A stretch of DNA of 64,000 bases from the NCBI RefSeq assembly GCF_965223525.1, contig NZ_CBDCWX010000004.1, positions 124,001-188,000 of the forward strand. Direction: 5' to 3'. Positions 25,006 to 32,111 of this stretch are shown in pieces. Made by a program: the position numbers and the translations under genes. The notes beneath the pieces are model-generated. The model made no database searches. It was not told the DNA's origin and saw nothing but the letters and a program-made list of their open reading frames with translations. The stretch is from Leptofilum sp965223525 (GTDB taxonomy: Bacteria > Chloroflexota > Anaerolineae > Promineifilales > Promineifilaceae). Position 1 is the first letter of the stretch. Each line of letters opens with the position of its first letter.

Positions 25006-26805
25006 ATGTTCCCCTTTGTACTACTGCAACACGGCCGTTTCTGGCGTAAATTTCAGAAGCCAGTAAGCGTGGTTACGGCCGTTTCTCCCCAAGACGTTTT
25101 GCCTGCGCTGGTTGAACTGGAAACGGCCGTTCAGGCTGAAAACCTGTACGCGGCAGGATTCATTAGCTACGAAGCCGCTGCCGCTTTTGACTTGGCTGTT
25201 CACGCGCCAGTTGATGGACTGCCGTTGCTTTGGTTTGGGTTGTTTGATGGGTTTGAGGAGATTGAATCGCTAATCTCCAATCCTTCGGCAAGTTCAGGAC
25301 AAGTTCTCCAATCTCCCACTGTAGGTAATTGGCAACCTGCGGTCAGCCGAACAGACTACGATTTCGCCATCCAGCAAATTAAAGATCACATTGCGGCGGG
25401 GGATACTTACCAGGTGAACTACACCTTTCCGCAGCATGCCCACTTTGCCGAGGAGCCGCTGGCCTATTTTGCGGAATTGGTGGCGGCGCAGCAGGCAAAT
25501 TATGCTGCGTATTTGGACATCGGGCGGTTTGCCATTTGCTCGGCCTCACCGGAGCTATTTTTTCGCAAAGATGGCACTCGCCTCTACGCCAAACCGATGA
25601 AGGGAACGGCCGTTCGCGGCCTCACTTTAGCGCAAGACAAAGCCAACATCGCCTGGCTGACCCATTCAGAGAAAAACCGCGCCGAAAATGTGATGATTGT
25701 GGACATGATCCGCAACGACATGGGGCGTGTGGCCGAAATTGGCAGCGTCCATGTGCCGAAGCTGTTTGAGGTGGAGCGATACCCCACGCTGCTGCAAATG
25801 ACCTCCACCGTGGAAGCCCAAACCCACGCCCCGTTGAGCCAGATTTTGGCAAATATGTTCCCCTGCGCCTCGATCACTGGCGCACCGAAAGTGAGAACGA
25901 TGGAAATTATCAAGAAATTAGAGCCACAGCCGCGTGGCGTGTACACAGGCTCGATTGGTTTCCTCGCGCCGGATGGGACGGCACAGTTCAACGTCGCCAT
26001 TCGCACGGTGTTGGTGGATCGTGAGCGGGAGCAAGCCACCTACGGTGTGGGCAGCGGCATCGTTTGGGATTCGGTGGCGGCGGATGAGTATGAGGAGTGC
26101 AAGGTGAAATCGCGGGTGCTAACGGAGAAACGGCCGTCTTTCTCACTTATCGAAACCATGCTGTGGCAGCCGGACGGTGGCCTCTTTTTACTAGATGAGC
26201 ATTTGGCGCGATTGCGCGGCTCGGCTGAATATTTTGGGATTGAGTGGGGGGAAACGGCCGTTCTTGCTCAACTTGATTCCCTGTGCCAAACACTCACCGA
26301 ACCCGTCAAAGTGCGATTATTGTTGGGGCAGGACGGCCGTATCACTCTGCAAACTGTTCCGCTGAGCGTCGGTGCACGGCCAAACCCGGTGCGTATCGGA
26401 TTAGCGAAGGAGCCAATCAATTCGCAAACTGTTTGGCTGTACCACAAAACCACCCGCCGCCAGCTTTACGAAGATGCTCGCGCTTCCCGCCCGGACTGCG
26501 ACGACGTCATTCTGCACAACGAACGCGGCGAACTGACCGAAGCCAGTAGTTCCAACATCGCCCTGCTGCTGGATGGCGAACTGGTGACGCCGCCCATTGA
26601 GTCTGGCTTGCTAGGCGGCACCTTTCGCAGCTATTTGCTCAAAACCCCCGCTGGTTTTCAGAACCCAGGTGGCCTGCCCCTGCGCGAAAAAGTCTTGCGC
26701 CTTGCTGATTTAGAACGTTGTGAGGGGATTTATTTGCTGAATTCGGTTAGAGGATGGGGAATGGGTGTCTATTGCAACATTTTGGGCGAGGCGACCGGAG
26801 GATAA
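25006..26805 (+). CDS. pabB-pabC: Aminodeoxychorismate synthase component I fused to aminodeoxychorismate lyase
   Basis: The fusion makes p-aminobenzoate for folate: the PabB part aminates chorismate, the PabC part removes pyruvate from aminodeoxychorismate with PLP. The 599 residues split into PabB (about 1-385) and PabC (about 390-599). PabB motifs are QVNYTFPQHA, the active-site KPMKGTAVRG, ENVMIVDMIRNDMGRVAE, ITGAPKVRTMEII and GSGIVWDS. The PabC part has the PLP Lys in HKTTRRQLYEDAR, ERGELTEASSSNIALL and ESGLLGGTFR. Residues about 88-110 (SNPSASSGQVLQSP) come from an interspersed repeat and sit between beta strands of PabB. The glutaminase partner PabA is not in the window. The start is ATG with a weak site. 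Seven dispersed palindromes occur in this gene. Confidence 0.9.
   Translation: MFPFVLLQHGRFWRKFQKPVSVVTAVSPQDVLPALVELETAVQAENLYAAGFISYEAAAAFDLAVHAPVDGLPLLWFGLFDGFEEIESLISNPSASSGQVLQSPTVGNWQPAVSRTDYDFAIQQIKDHIAAGDTYQVNYTFPQHAHFAEEPLAYFAELVAAQQANYAAYLDIGRFAICSASPELFFRKDGTRLYAKPMKGTAVRGLTLAQDKANIAWLTHSEKNRAENVMIVDMIRNDMGRVAEIGSVHVPKLFEVERYPTLLQMTSTVEAQTHAPLSQILANMFPCASITGAPKVRTMEIIKKLEPQPRGVYTGSIGFLAPDGTAQFNVAIRTVLVDREREQATYGVGSGIVWDSVAADEYEECKVKSRVLTEKRPSFSLIETMLWQPDGGLFLLDEHLARLRGSAEYFGIEWGETAVLAQLDSLCQTLTEPVKVRLLLGQDGRITLQTVPLSVGARPNPVRIGLAKEPINSQTVWLYHKTTRRQLYEDARASRPDCDDVILHNERGELTEASSSNIALLLDGELVTPPIESGLLGGTFRSYLLKTPAGFQNPGGLPLREKVLRLADLERCEGIYLLNSVRGWGMGVYCNILGEATGG
25281..25306. repeat. 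CTTCGGCAAGTTCAGGACAA repeat inside pabB part
   Basis: CCTTCGGCAAGTTCAGGACA is read as Pro-Ser-Ala-Ser-Ser-Gly-Gln. The reverse of nearly the same sequence (TTGCCCTGAGTTTGCCGAAG) occurs at 39877-39896 and 40850-40869, in both tails of the methyltransferase gene, read as Pro-Ser-Ala-Asn-Ser-Gly-Gln. Confidence 0.75.
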
Positions 26806-26856
26806 GATGGTTCGCTTGGAAAAAATGATCCCCGGTCACCTCGTCCCTACTTCTCA

Positions 26857-28620
26857 CTAACTTCCGCTTTCCTCGGCAATTGCTTCCAGCTTCAATTGTG
26901 CTTGCAGGCCGCTGATGTGTGCCTCTAGCTCTACTAGTTCATCCCTCTGTGCCGAGATTTTGTCGTTTTCAGCCCGGACAAAGCGGGCAAAGGGGGCAAT
27001 TGTATCTTCGATGCGCTGTGCGCCGCGCTCCATCTCGCGGGTGAACTGTTCCGTCAGGCTGCCAACCAATTTTTGGCGCAGGGCTGCCAGCTTTTCTTCT
27101 AACTCACGTTTTGCTCTGCGGCGGCGTGCTGGCAAGATGAGTGCCCCCAGCGTGGCAAAGGCAATGCCTGCCACGACGCCTGTTACGTCCAAAAAGACTA
27201 GCTGCAACCCGCCAGTTAATGCCAAGCCTAAACCGGCTGCGCCAGCAGCACCCGCCAGCCCTGTGCCTACCACGGCGGAACGCGCTACCTCGGCCAGTTC
27301 TGTTGCTTCTTTGTCTTTGTCGTAGGTTTCTACGGCGCGTTGGGTAGCGGCTCCGATGGAGCTAACCAGCCGGGCACGGTCGTAGGCCAGCGTACCTTCT
27401 TTGGGGCCAGATTGCCCCACGACGCGGTTGTCGTGGGCTTCTTTGCGCTGGGCCATATGTTCAGCAACGGCCGTCCACTGCCGTAAGTCTTGCTCCACCA
27501 TCCAGTCAACCAATTCGCTGACGCGATTTTCAATCTGCTTGGGGGTGTCGGCTACCACCTTGGTCTCGAACGCTTTTTCCAAGCTGCGCGAGCGCATCAA
27601 ATCAGTAACGCGGCTAAAGCGAATCATCTCGTCAAAAAAATCATCGCCGCGCTTTTCCATCGCGTACAAAATGTTGTCAACTTCGCTGAGGCGGGCTTTG
27701 AAGTTGCGCTGCATGTCCTCGTCGTAATAGAGCATTTGCCGCTCAATATCGTCCAGCAGTTGGCGATCATCTTGCAGCGATGCCAGGTCAGATTCACTGT
27801 GGGTTAGCTGTTTGCGAACCAGCTTGAGTCCTACGCCTAATGGATTGAGCAGCTTGAGCCGGAAACGGCCGTCATCGTCCAACGTGTCGTGAATAAACTG
27901 CTCCAGCGGCTCAAAGCCACTTTCTGCCCACAATTGCGGTTGCCCCGCCTTGGCGTGCTGCGCCTGTTTAGCCGAGATGGGGAACACCGCTGAAATCTCC
28001 CCCACCAAATTTTTGGCAGAATCCTGCACAAACTCAATCACCTGGTTGCGCTCACCTTCTTCGGTAAGGATGTCGGTTTTGTTCACCAGCAGCACAATTT
28101 TCTTGCCCCAATCTCGAATCTGGGTCAAAAAATTGCGCTCGCTTTCGCTAAACGGCCGATCAGCCGAGGTGATAAACAAAACCAAATCAGAACGGGGGAT
28201 AAATTCGGCCGTGAGGGCTTCATGTTCGCGCAGGATGGCGTTAGTGCCCGGTGTGTCCACAATGCTGATCTTGTTCAGCATTTCGATGGGGGCGGTTTGC
28301 ACCCAGACGCCTTTGTCGCCCGGAACGAGATTGGTTACTTCGCCATATTTCAGCAGATAGATTTGGCTGGTGGTGGGGGTCACGCCCTCGGTTTGCAGCT
28401 CTTGCCCCAAAAAGGCGTTGATGAAGGCAGATTTGCCCGCGTTGAACTCACCAGCCACCACCAGCAGGAATAAATCATCCAGTTGGCGGATTGAGTCAGC
28501 TAGGGCGGTGCGATCTTCGGTGGAAGCGGCCGTATCGCCCAGTAAGTCACGCAGTTGGCCCAGCGTGTCGCGGGTGCGTTTGAGCAATTCTTCTTGCTCT
28601 GTGTTTAGAATAGCGTCCAT
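26857..28620 (-). CDS. Bacterial dynamin-like GTPase
   Basis: Dynamin-like proteins use GTP hydrolysis to remodel or hold membranes. The 587-residue protein has G1 GEFNAGKS (57-64), G2 Thr in GVTPTTSQIYLL, G3 DTPGTN (122-127) and G4 NKTD (180-183). A helical stalk follows, with charged coiled coils at about 255-430. A hydrophobic paddle of two segments lies at about 460-510 (GTGLAGAAGAAGLGLALTGG, then LVFLDVTGVVAGIAFATLGALIL), as in BDLP-type proteins that insert into the bilayer. A final coiled coil ends the protein. No tandem partner dynamin gene is present. It converges with pabB-pabC and is followed in transcript direction by a 51-bp gap. A housekeeping envelope-stress or fission role is possible. 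Confidence 0.88.
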   Translation of the reverse strand: MDAILNTEQEELLKRTRDTLGQLRDLLGDTAASTEDRTALADSIRQLDDLFLLVVAGEFNAGKSAFINAFLGQELQTEGVTPTTSQIYLLKYGEVTNLVPGDKGVWVQTAPIEMLNKISIVDTPGTNAILREHEALTAEFIPRSDLVLFITSADRPFSESERNFLTQIRDWGKKIVLLVNKTDILTEEGERNQVIEFVQDSAKNLVGEISAVFPISAKQAQHAKAGQPQLWAESGFEPLEQFIHDTLDDDGRFRLKLLNPLGVGLKLVRKQLTHSESDLASLQDDRQLLDDIERQMLYYDEDMQRNFKARLSEVDNILYAMEKRGDDFFDEMIRFSRVTDLMRSRSLEKAFETKVVADTPKQIENRVSELVDWMVEQDLRQWTAVAEHMAQRKEAHDNRVVGQSGPKEGTLAYDRARLVSSIGAATQRAVETYDKDKEATELAEVARSAVVGTGLAGAAGAAGLGLALTGGLQLVFLDVTGVVAGIAFATLGALILPARRRRAKRELEEKLAALRQKLVGSLTEQFTREMERGAQRIEDTIAPFARFVRAENDKISAQRDELVELEAHISGLQAQLKLEAIAEESGS

Positions 28621-28642
28621 AGATTATCCCTGTAGAAAATTC

Positions 28643-29173
28643 TCAAGAAATACGCCAGATTCCGTCGTATTTAATGATGTTGATTGTTATTTCACTCTCA
28701 CTCTCTATAAAATGAATAGAAAAAGTGTAATTCCCAAAGAAAAACTCTTCAGTTTCAATAGTAAACTCATCTTCTGAAGGTATTTGATCAACGAGCCGAG
28801 ACAATTTTGGGTCTGAAATTTCATAACTTTCAGTTATCAAGCCCGTTTCCTGAAATTCATCCACAAAATTGCGGACAACAGATTTGTGTAGCGCGGTGCT
28901 GTATTCCCCTGCACAAATTAAGGTTGTGATGAATCCTATTGGCAAGATAATGAGAATGCCAACAATTGTCAAAATAAAAGATTTGGTTGAATTTGCATAT
29001 TTGTAAAGCGTTGCACCAGTTAAAACAATGATTCCTAAAATGGCCCAAGCAAAAATGAAAATAAACCATTTTAAAAAATCGGCAGGAAAGGCCAATACCC
29101 CAATCAAAAACCAAATCAAGTAAAGAAGAATAAGCCAGTGTCGCTTGAGTATTTTGTTCAGGATAATGCTCAT
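28643..29173 (-). CDS. Hypothetical membrane protein
   Basis: A protein of 176 residues if it starts at ATG 29173; a TTG start at 29227 would add 18 residues. Neither has a good ribosome site. There are three or four hydrophobic segments in the first 95 residues (HWLILLYLIWFLIGVLAF; WFIFIFAWAILGIIVLTG; FILTIVGILIILPIGFITTL), then a soluble C-terminal domain of about 80 residues (FVDEFQETGLITESYEISDP, and a beta-rich end, TINIIKYDGIWRIS). It is clearly AT-rich and has no ACGGCCGT copy, unlike the flanking genes, which suggests transfer or weak constraint. It lies just upstream of the dynamin gene on the same strand (22 bp), so co-transcription is likely. I do not recognise the family. Confidence 0.6.
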   Translation of the reverse strand: MSIILNKILKRHWLILLYLIWFLIGVLAFPADFLKWFIFIFAWAILGIIVLTGATLYKYANSTKSFILTIVGILIILPIGFITTLICAGEYSTALHKSVVRNFVDEFQETGLITESYEISDPKLSRLVDQIPSEDEFTIETEEFFFGNYTFSIHFIESESEITINIIKYDGIWRIS

Positions 29174-29273
29174 GTTTTTGACACCATTGAGAATAGACAG
29201 ACACAATCTGTCATATCCAAACAACAATTGTCAGAAAAGTATAACATGGGGAAAATTGTACACAAGCGGTATG

Positions 29274-29302
29274 TAGAGACGTTACATTGCAACGTCTCTA
29301 CG
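29274..29302. repeat. GTAGAGACGTTACATTGCAACGTCTCTAC palindrome (described by arms)
   Basis: The arms GTAGAGACGT (29274-29283) and ACGTCTCTAC (29293-29302) pair perfectly, with inner pairs extending into the centre. It is the same family as the copy inside the macroglobulin gene at 15775-15797. It lies in the 5' region of the DinB gene. Confidence 0.8.
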
Positions 29303-29334
29303 GGCGTAATCGGGTATTGGAAAAAGGAGCATTG

Positions 29335-29826
29335 ATGCACAAAAGCGATATCGAAACATTGATTGCGTACAACTTCTGGGCAGATAACGAGATATTGACC
29401 GCCTGTGAGCAAATTTCCGTAGAGGATTTTATACGTTCGGTGACGCCAGACCCCGGCTGGCACAGCCTGCGCGGCACGCTGGTGCATCTGCTGGATACCG
29501 AGTACGGCTGGCGCGTGGCTCTGCAAAATCTACCGGATACGGGTGTTTTAAGCGAGGAAGATTTCCCCGATGTGGCTAGCCTGCGGGCACGCTGGCAGCG
29601 GGAAGAGGCGGCGTGGCTGGCTTACATTGCCAGCCTAGATGATGCCACTCTGAACGCCGTTTGGCGCACGGAAGACAATATTCAGCGGACCCGTTGGCAA
29701 ACGATTCTGCATGTGATTAATGATGGCACTTACCATCGCAGTGAAGCGGCTGCTATGTTGACTGGATACGGCCGTTCCCCCGGCGAGCTAGATTTCGAGG
29801 GATATTTGGTCTGGCGGGGGATGTGA
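29335..29826 (+). CDS. DinB/YfiT-family putative metalloenzyme
   Basis: DinB-like four-helix proteins bind a metal with three ligands; several transfer groups to or from bacillithiol or mycothiol, others are of unknown function. The 163-residue protein starts at ATG 29335 with AGGAG eight bases upstream. Family marks are LIAYNFWADNEILTACEQIS at the start, LRGTLVHLLDTEYGW (His51) and TILHVINDGTYHRSEAAAML (126-140). In the last motif the middle ligand, normally His, is Asp130, so the metal site would be His51, Asp130 and His134. A paralogue lies at 31589-32074. It is followed by a MerR-type promoter region. Confidence 0.85.
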   Translation: MHKSDIETLIAYNFWADNEILTACEQISVEDFIRSVTPDPGWHSLRGTLVHLLDTEYGWRVALQNLPDTGVLSEEDFPDVASLRARWQREEAAWLAYIASLDDATLNAVWRTEDNIQRTRWQTILHVINDGTYHRSEAAAMLTGYGRSPGELDFEGYLVWRGM

Positions 29827-29846
29827 GGGGAGATACAGCCTACCCC

Positions 29847-29877
29847 TTGACTTCGAGCGCACTCGAACTGTTACAAT
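29847..29877 (+). promoter_or_regulatory. MerR-type promoter with 19-bp spacer and central dyad
   Basis: A -35 TTGACT (29847-29852) and -10 TACAAT (29872-29877) are separated by 19 bp. Between them lies the perfect dyad TTCGAG-CGCA-CTCGAA (29852-29867). The over-long spacer and dyad are the signature of promoters untwisted by MerR-family activators; the MerR gene follows at 29993. Confidence 0.8.
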
Positions 29878-29887
29878 GCCCGCAAAT

Positions 29888-29972
29888 GAGCAACAGAAAA
29901 GATTTCAAAAGTCTCCAAGGCAATTCGCTTAACACCAGAGAGAAACAAGACTTTTGAAATCTACAATGCGTG
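29888..29972. repeat. Inverted-repeat element (ATGTTACGCA family), copy in merR leader
   Basis: AGATTTCAAAAGTCT (29900-29914) pairs perfectly with 29948-29962. The central part (TTCGCTTAACACCAGAG) closely matches the element at 34672-34771. The outer terminal repeats are degenerate (AATGCGTGCTA at the right). It forms most of the 5' leader between the MerR promoter and the MerR gene. Confidence 0.75.
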
Positions 29973-29992
29973 CTATAAGTTAGGAAAATTGC

Positions 29993-30364
29993 ATGGAACA
30001 ACAGCTTACGATTAAACAGGCGGCGGAGAAAATGAGCTTGACGGTTTATACGCTTCGCTACTATGAAGAGATCGGCATTTTGCCTGGTATTCAGCGCAAT
30101 GGCAGCGGCCACCGCGTGTATGATGAACAGGATTTGGGCTGGATTAGCTGGATTAAGCTGCTCCGCAGTAGCGGGATGCCCATTGAAACCATCCGCGAAT
30201 TTGTGCAGCTAACTCGCTCTGGGAATGATTCCATCCCCGCCCGCTGTGAAATTTTGGACGCCCATCGCCAAAAAATTAGAAACCGCATTGAAGAACTACA
30301 AGGCTTTCTGGCAAAGTTGGATGACAAACTGCAATTTTACCGAGGCTTAGAAGCAGAGCTTTAA
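29993..30364 (+). CDS. MerR-family transcriptional regulator (AdhR/NmlR-like)
   Basis: A 123-residue DNA-binding activator/repressor. The winged helix is at the start (LTIKQAAEKMSLTVYTLRYY, 5-24), followed by EIGILPGIQRNGSGHRVYDE and a dimerisation coiled coil ending the protein. There is no C-terminal drug-binding domain and no metal-binding Cys cluster; a single Cys in DSIPARCEILDAHR matches the aldehyde-responsive AdhR/NmlR type. TTAGGA precedes the ATG. It is transcribed from the 19-bp-spacer promoter at 29847 and followed by an aldo/keto reductase, a common target of this group. The inducer is probably a reactive aldehyde or electrophile (inference). Confidence 0.88.
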   Translation: MEQQLTIKQAAEKMSLTVYTLRYYEEIGILPGIQRNGSGHRVYDEQDLGWISWIKLLRSSGMPIETIREFVQLTRSGNDSIPARCEILDAHRQKIRNRIEELQGFLAKLDDKLQFYRGLEAEL

Positions 30365-30366
30365 CC

Positions 30367-30432
30367 GTCATTTCCGTGAAGACAGGAATCCATGTGCCGC
30401 AAAAAGGTGGATACCCGCCTGCGCGGGTATGA
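30367..30432. repeat. GTCATACCCGC-type palindromic repeat, copy 1
   Basis: A hairpin-rich repeat: outer ends GTCATTTCC and GGTATGAC, inner hairpin ATACCCGCCTGCGCGGGTAT at 30411-30430. The same design occurs in reverse at 41979-42044. It fills the gap between the MerR and aldo/keto reductase genes and is probably co-transcribed. Confidence 0.8.
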
Positions 30433-30456
30433 CATTATCCAAAAGGAGCAAAAAAA

Positions 30457-31506
30457 ATGGAATACACAACGCTAGGGCGCACTGGCGTGCAGGTCAGTCG
30501 CCTCTGTTTAGGCTGCATGAATTTTGGCGGCCGTACCAACGCAACCGACGCTATTCAGATTATTGACCACGCGATTGATAGCGGCATAAACTTTATTGAT
30601 ACGGCCAACGTCTATGGCCATGAGCCGGGCAACTACCATGAAGGACGCGGCCGTAGCGAGCAAATCGTTGGCCAAGCACTCCAGCCCAGCAGCAAGCGCA
30701 GCAAAATTGTGCTGGCGACCAAAGTGCATTACCCCATGCACGCGGAGCCAAATGGTGGGGGGAATAGCCGTCGCCATATCATCGAGCAGTGCCACGAATC
30801 ACTGCGCCGCCTGAATACGGAGTGGATTGATCTGTACCAACTTCATGCGGCCGACCCAACTGTGCCGATTGATGAAACATTACGTGCGCTGGACGATCTC
30901 ATTCGGGCAGGCAAAGTGCGCTATATTGGCACCAGTGGCTTCCCAGCCTGGAAGCTCATCGAGGCTCTGTGGGTGGCAAAGGAGTACGGGCTGAATCGCT
31001 TTGTTTGTGAGCAGCCGCCCTACAATTTGCTGGATCGGCGCATTGAGCGGGAGCTTTTGCCCATGGCGCGAAGCTATGGTTTGGGGATTATCCCTTGGGC
31101 ACCGCTGGCAGGTGGCTTTCTCACAGGCAAATATCGCCCAGATGAGGCCGTGCCGGAAGATTCGCGTTATAGTGAGTTTTGGGAGCGGTTTGGCCGGGAA
31201 CATTATCGGCCGTCTGTGTTTGAGGTGGTAGAGATGGTAACGGCCGTTTCCCAACAAAAAGAATGCACCTTAGCCCAACTAGCACTTGCCTGGCAGCTTC
31301 ACCAACCAGCCATCACTGCACCCATCATTGGCCCACGCACATTGGCGCAGTTAGAAGATGCGCTTGGTGCGTTATCGGTTCCGTTGACACAGGAAGAGTT
31401 GCAGAAGATTGACGAAGTTGCCAAACCAACCCAATTTACCGTCTCTTATTACGGTGGCGAAGACGAAATCTGGCAAGGCTGGCAGCCAACCCAATTCCGT
31501 TGGTAG
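30457..31506 (+). CDS. Aldo/keto reductase
   Basis: A cytosolic NADPH-dependent reductase of aldehydes or ketones, 349 residues, of the AKR11/YghZ-like type. The catalytic tetrad is visible: Asp48 and Tyr53 (NFIDTANVYG), Lys89 (VLATKVHYP) and His130 (DLYQLHAADP). The phosphate-binding end is present as GPRTLAQLEDALGAL. The ribosome site AAAAGGAGC is good. Its position behind an AdhR/NmlR-like MerR gene and the MerR-type promoter suggests induction by reactive carbonyls. Two palindromic repeats flank the unit. The true substrate cannot be read from sequence. Confidence 0.93.
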   Translation: MEYTTLGRTGVQVSRLCLGCMNFGGRTNATDAIQIIDHAIDSGINFIDTANVYGHEPGNYHEGRGRSEQIVGQALQPSSKRSKIVLATKVHYPMHAEPNGGGNSRRHIIEQCHESLRRLNTEWIDLYQLHAADPTVPIDETLRALDDLIRAGKVRYIGTSGFPAWKLIEALWVAKEYGLNRFVCEQPPYNLLDRRIERELLPMARSYGLGIIPWAPLAGGFLTGKYRPDEAVPEDSRYSEFWERFGREHYRPSVFEVVEMVTAVSQQKECTLAQLALAWQLHQPAITAPIIGPRTLAQLEDALGALSVPLTQEELQKIDEVAKPTQFTVSYYGGEDEIWQGWQPTQFRW

Positions 31507-31588
31507 GTTCGAGGTGACAGGCACCTCCAAGAAGTATAGTATGGGGAATTTTGTGCATAAGCAGAAGTGAGATTTGTACGGAAAGCGC

Positions 31589-32074
31589 TTAGCGACTTGT
31601 TTCGTCATCGTAAGCCCAAACGGAAAGCTCCGGCGGTTCCTGCCCAAGCTGGCTGAGGATGGTAACAACGTGGGTGCGGTGTTCGTTGGCGTGATGAATG
31701 GCCTGCACCAAAGGCACCACGGCACGAAGGTCGTGATCTTCACCCTGATAGGCGACTTTTAATGTTGTTTCGTATGGGTCTTCTTGAGCAATTTCAATTA
31801 GCATTTTGCCGCTATTTTCAGCGTACTGGCGCAGGACATCAATGTCAGGCAGAGGATCCCGGTCACTTAACGGCCGTTCCGGCTTCACTCCTGTCAACAA
31901 AGTCACATAATGTCCTTCGGCGGCCAGCAAATGAACGAGGGTGTTTTGGATACGGCCGTACGTGCCCTCAGTTTCTGCCTCTAATTGTTCTGGTGTCAAT
32001 GTTGAACAAGCATCCAGCAAGCGCAAATTAGCCCACAAATTATGCCTGAACATTTCAACGAGGGTTGAGTCCAT
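31589..32074 (-). CDS. DinB-family protein, second paralogue
   Basis: A 161-residue DinB-like four-helix protein. I use ATG 32074 because AAGGAG lies ten bases upstream; a start at 32092 would include that ribosome site in the protein. Marks are MFRHNLWANLRLLDACSTL, IQNTLVHLLAAEGHYV (first ligand His) and VVPLVQAIHHANEHRTHVVT (later ligands His). The metal site looks complete, unlike that of the paralogue at 29335-29826. It is convergent with the aldo/keto reductase gene and lies downstream of uvrB's 3' neighbour side by 37 bp, each on the minus strand. The reaction is unknown. Confidence 0.82.
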   Translation of the reverse strand: MDSTLVEMFRHNLWANLRLLDACSTLTPEQLEAETEGTYGRIQNTLVHLLAAEGHYVTLLTGVKPERPLSDRDPLPDIDVLRQYAENSGKMLIEIAQEDPYETTLKVAYQGEDHDLRAVVPLVQAIHHANEHRTHVVTILSQLGQEPPELSVWAYDDETSR

Positions 32075-32111
32075 AACTTTTCTCCTTGCCATCAGCGAAT
32101 AACCTTAATGG

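Noticed and set aside
28643..29173. Dynamin-associated defence partner
   Set aside because: The gene lies beside the dynamin gene, but no recognised domain supports a functional link beyond co-transcription.
29899..29971. Possible riboswitch or attenuator in the merR leader
   Set aside because: It is a copy of the interspersed inverted-repeat element, found also at 34672-34771, so no specific leader function is supported.
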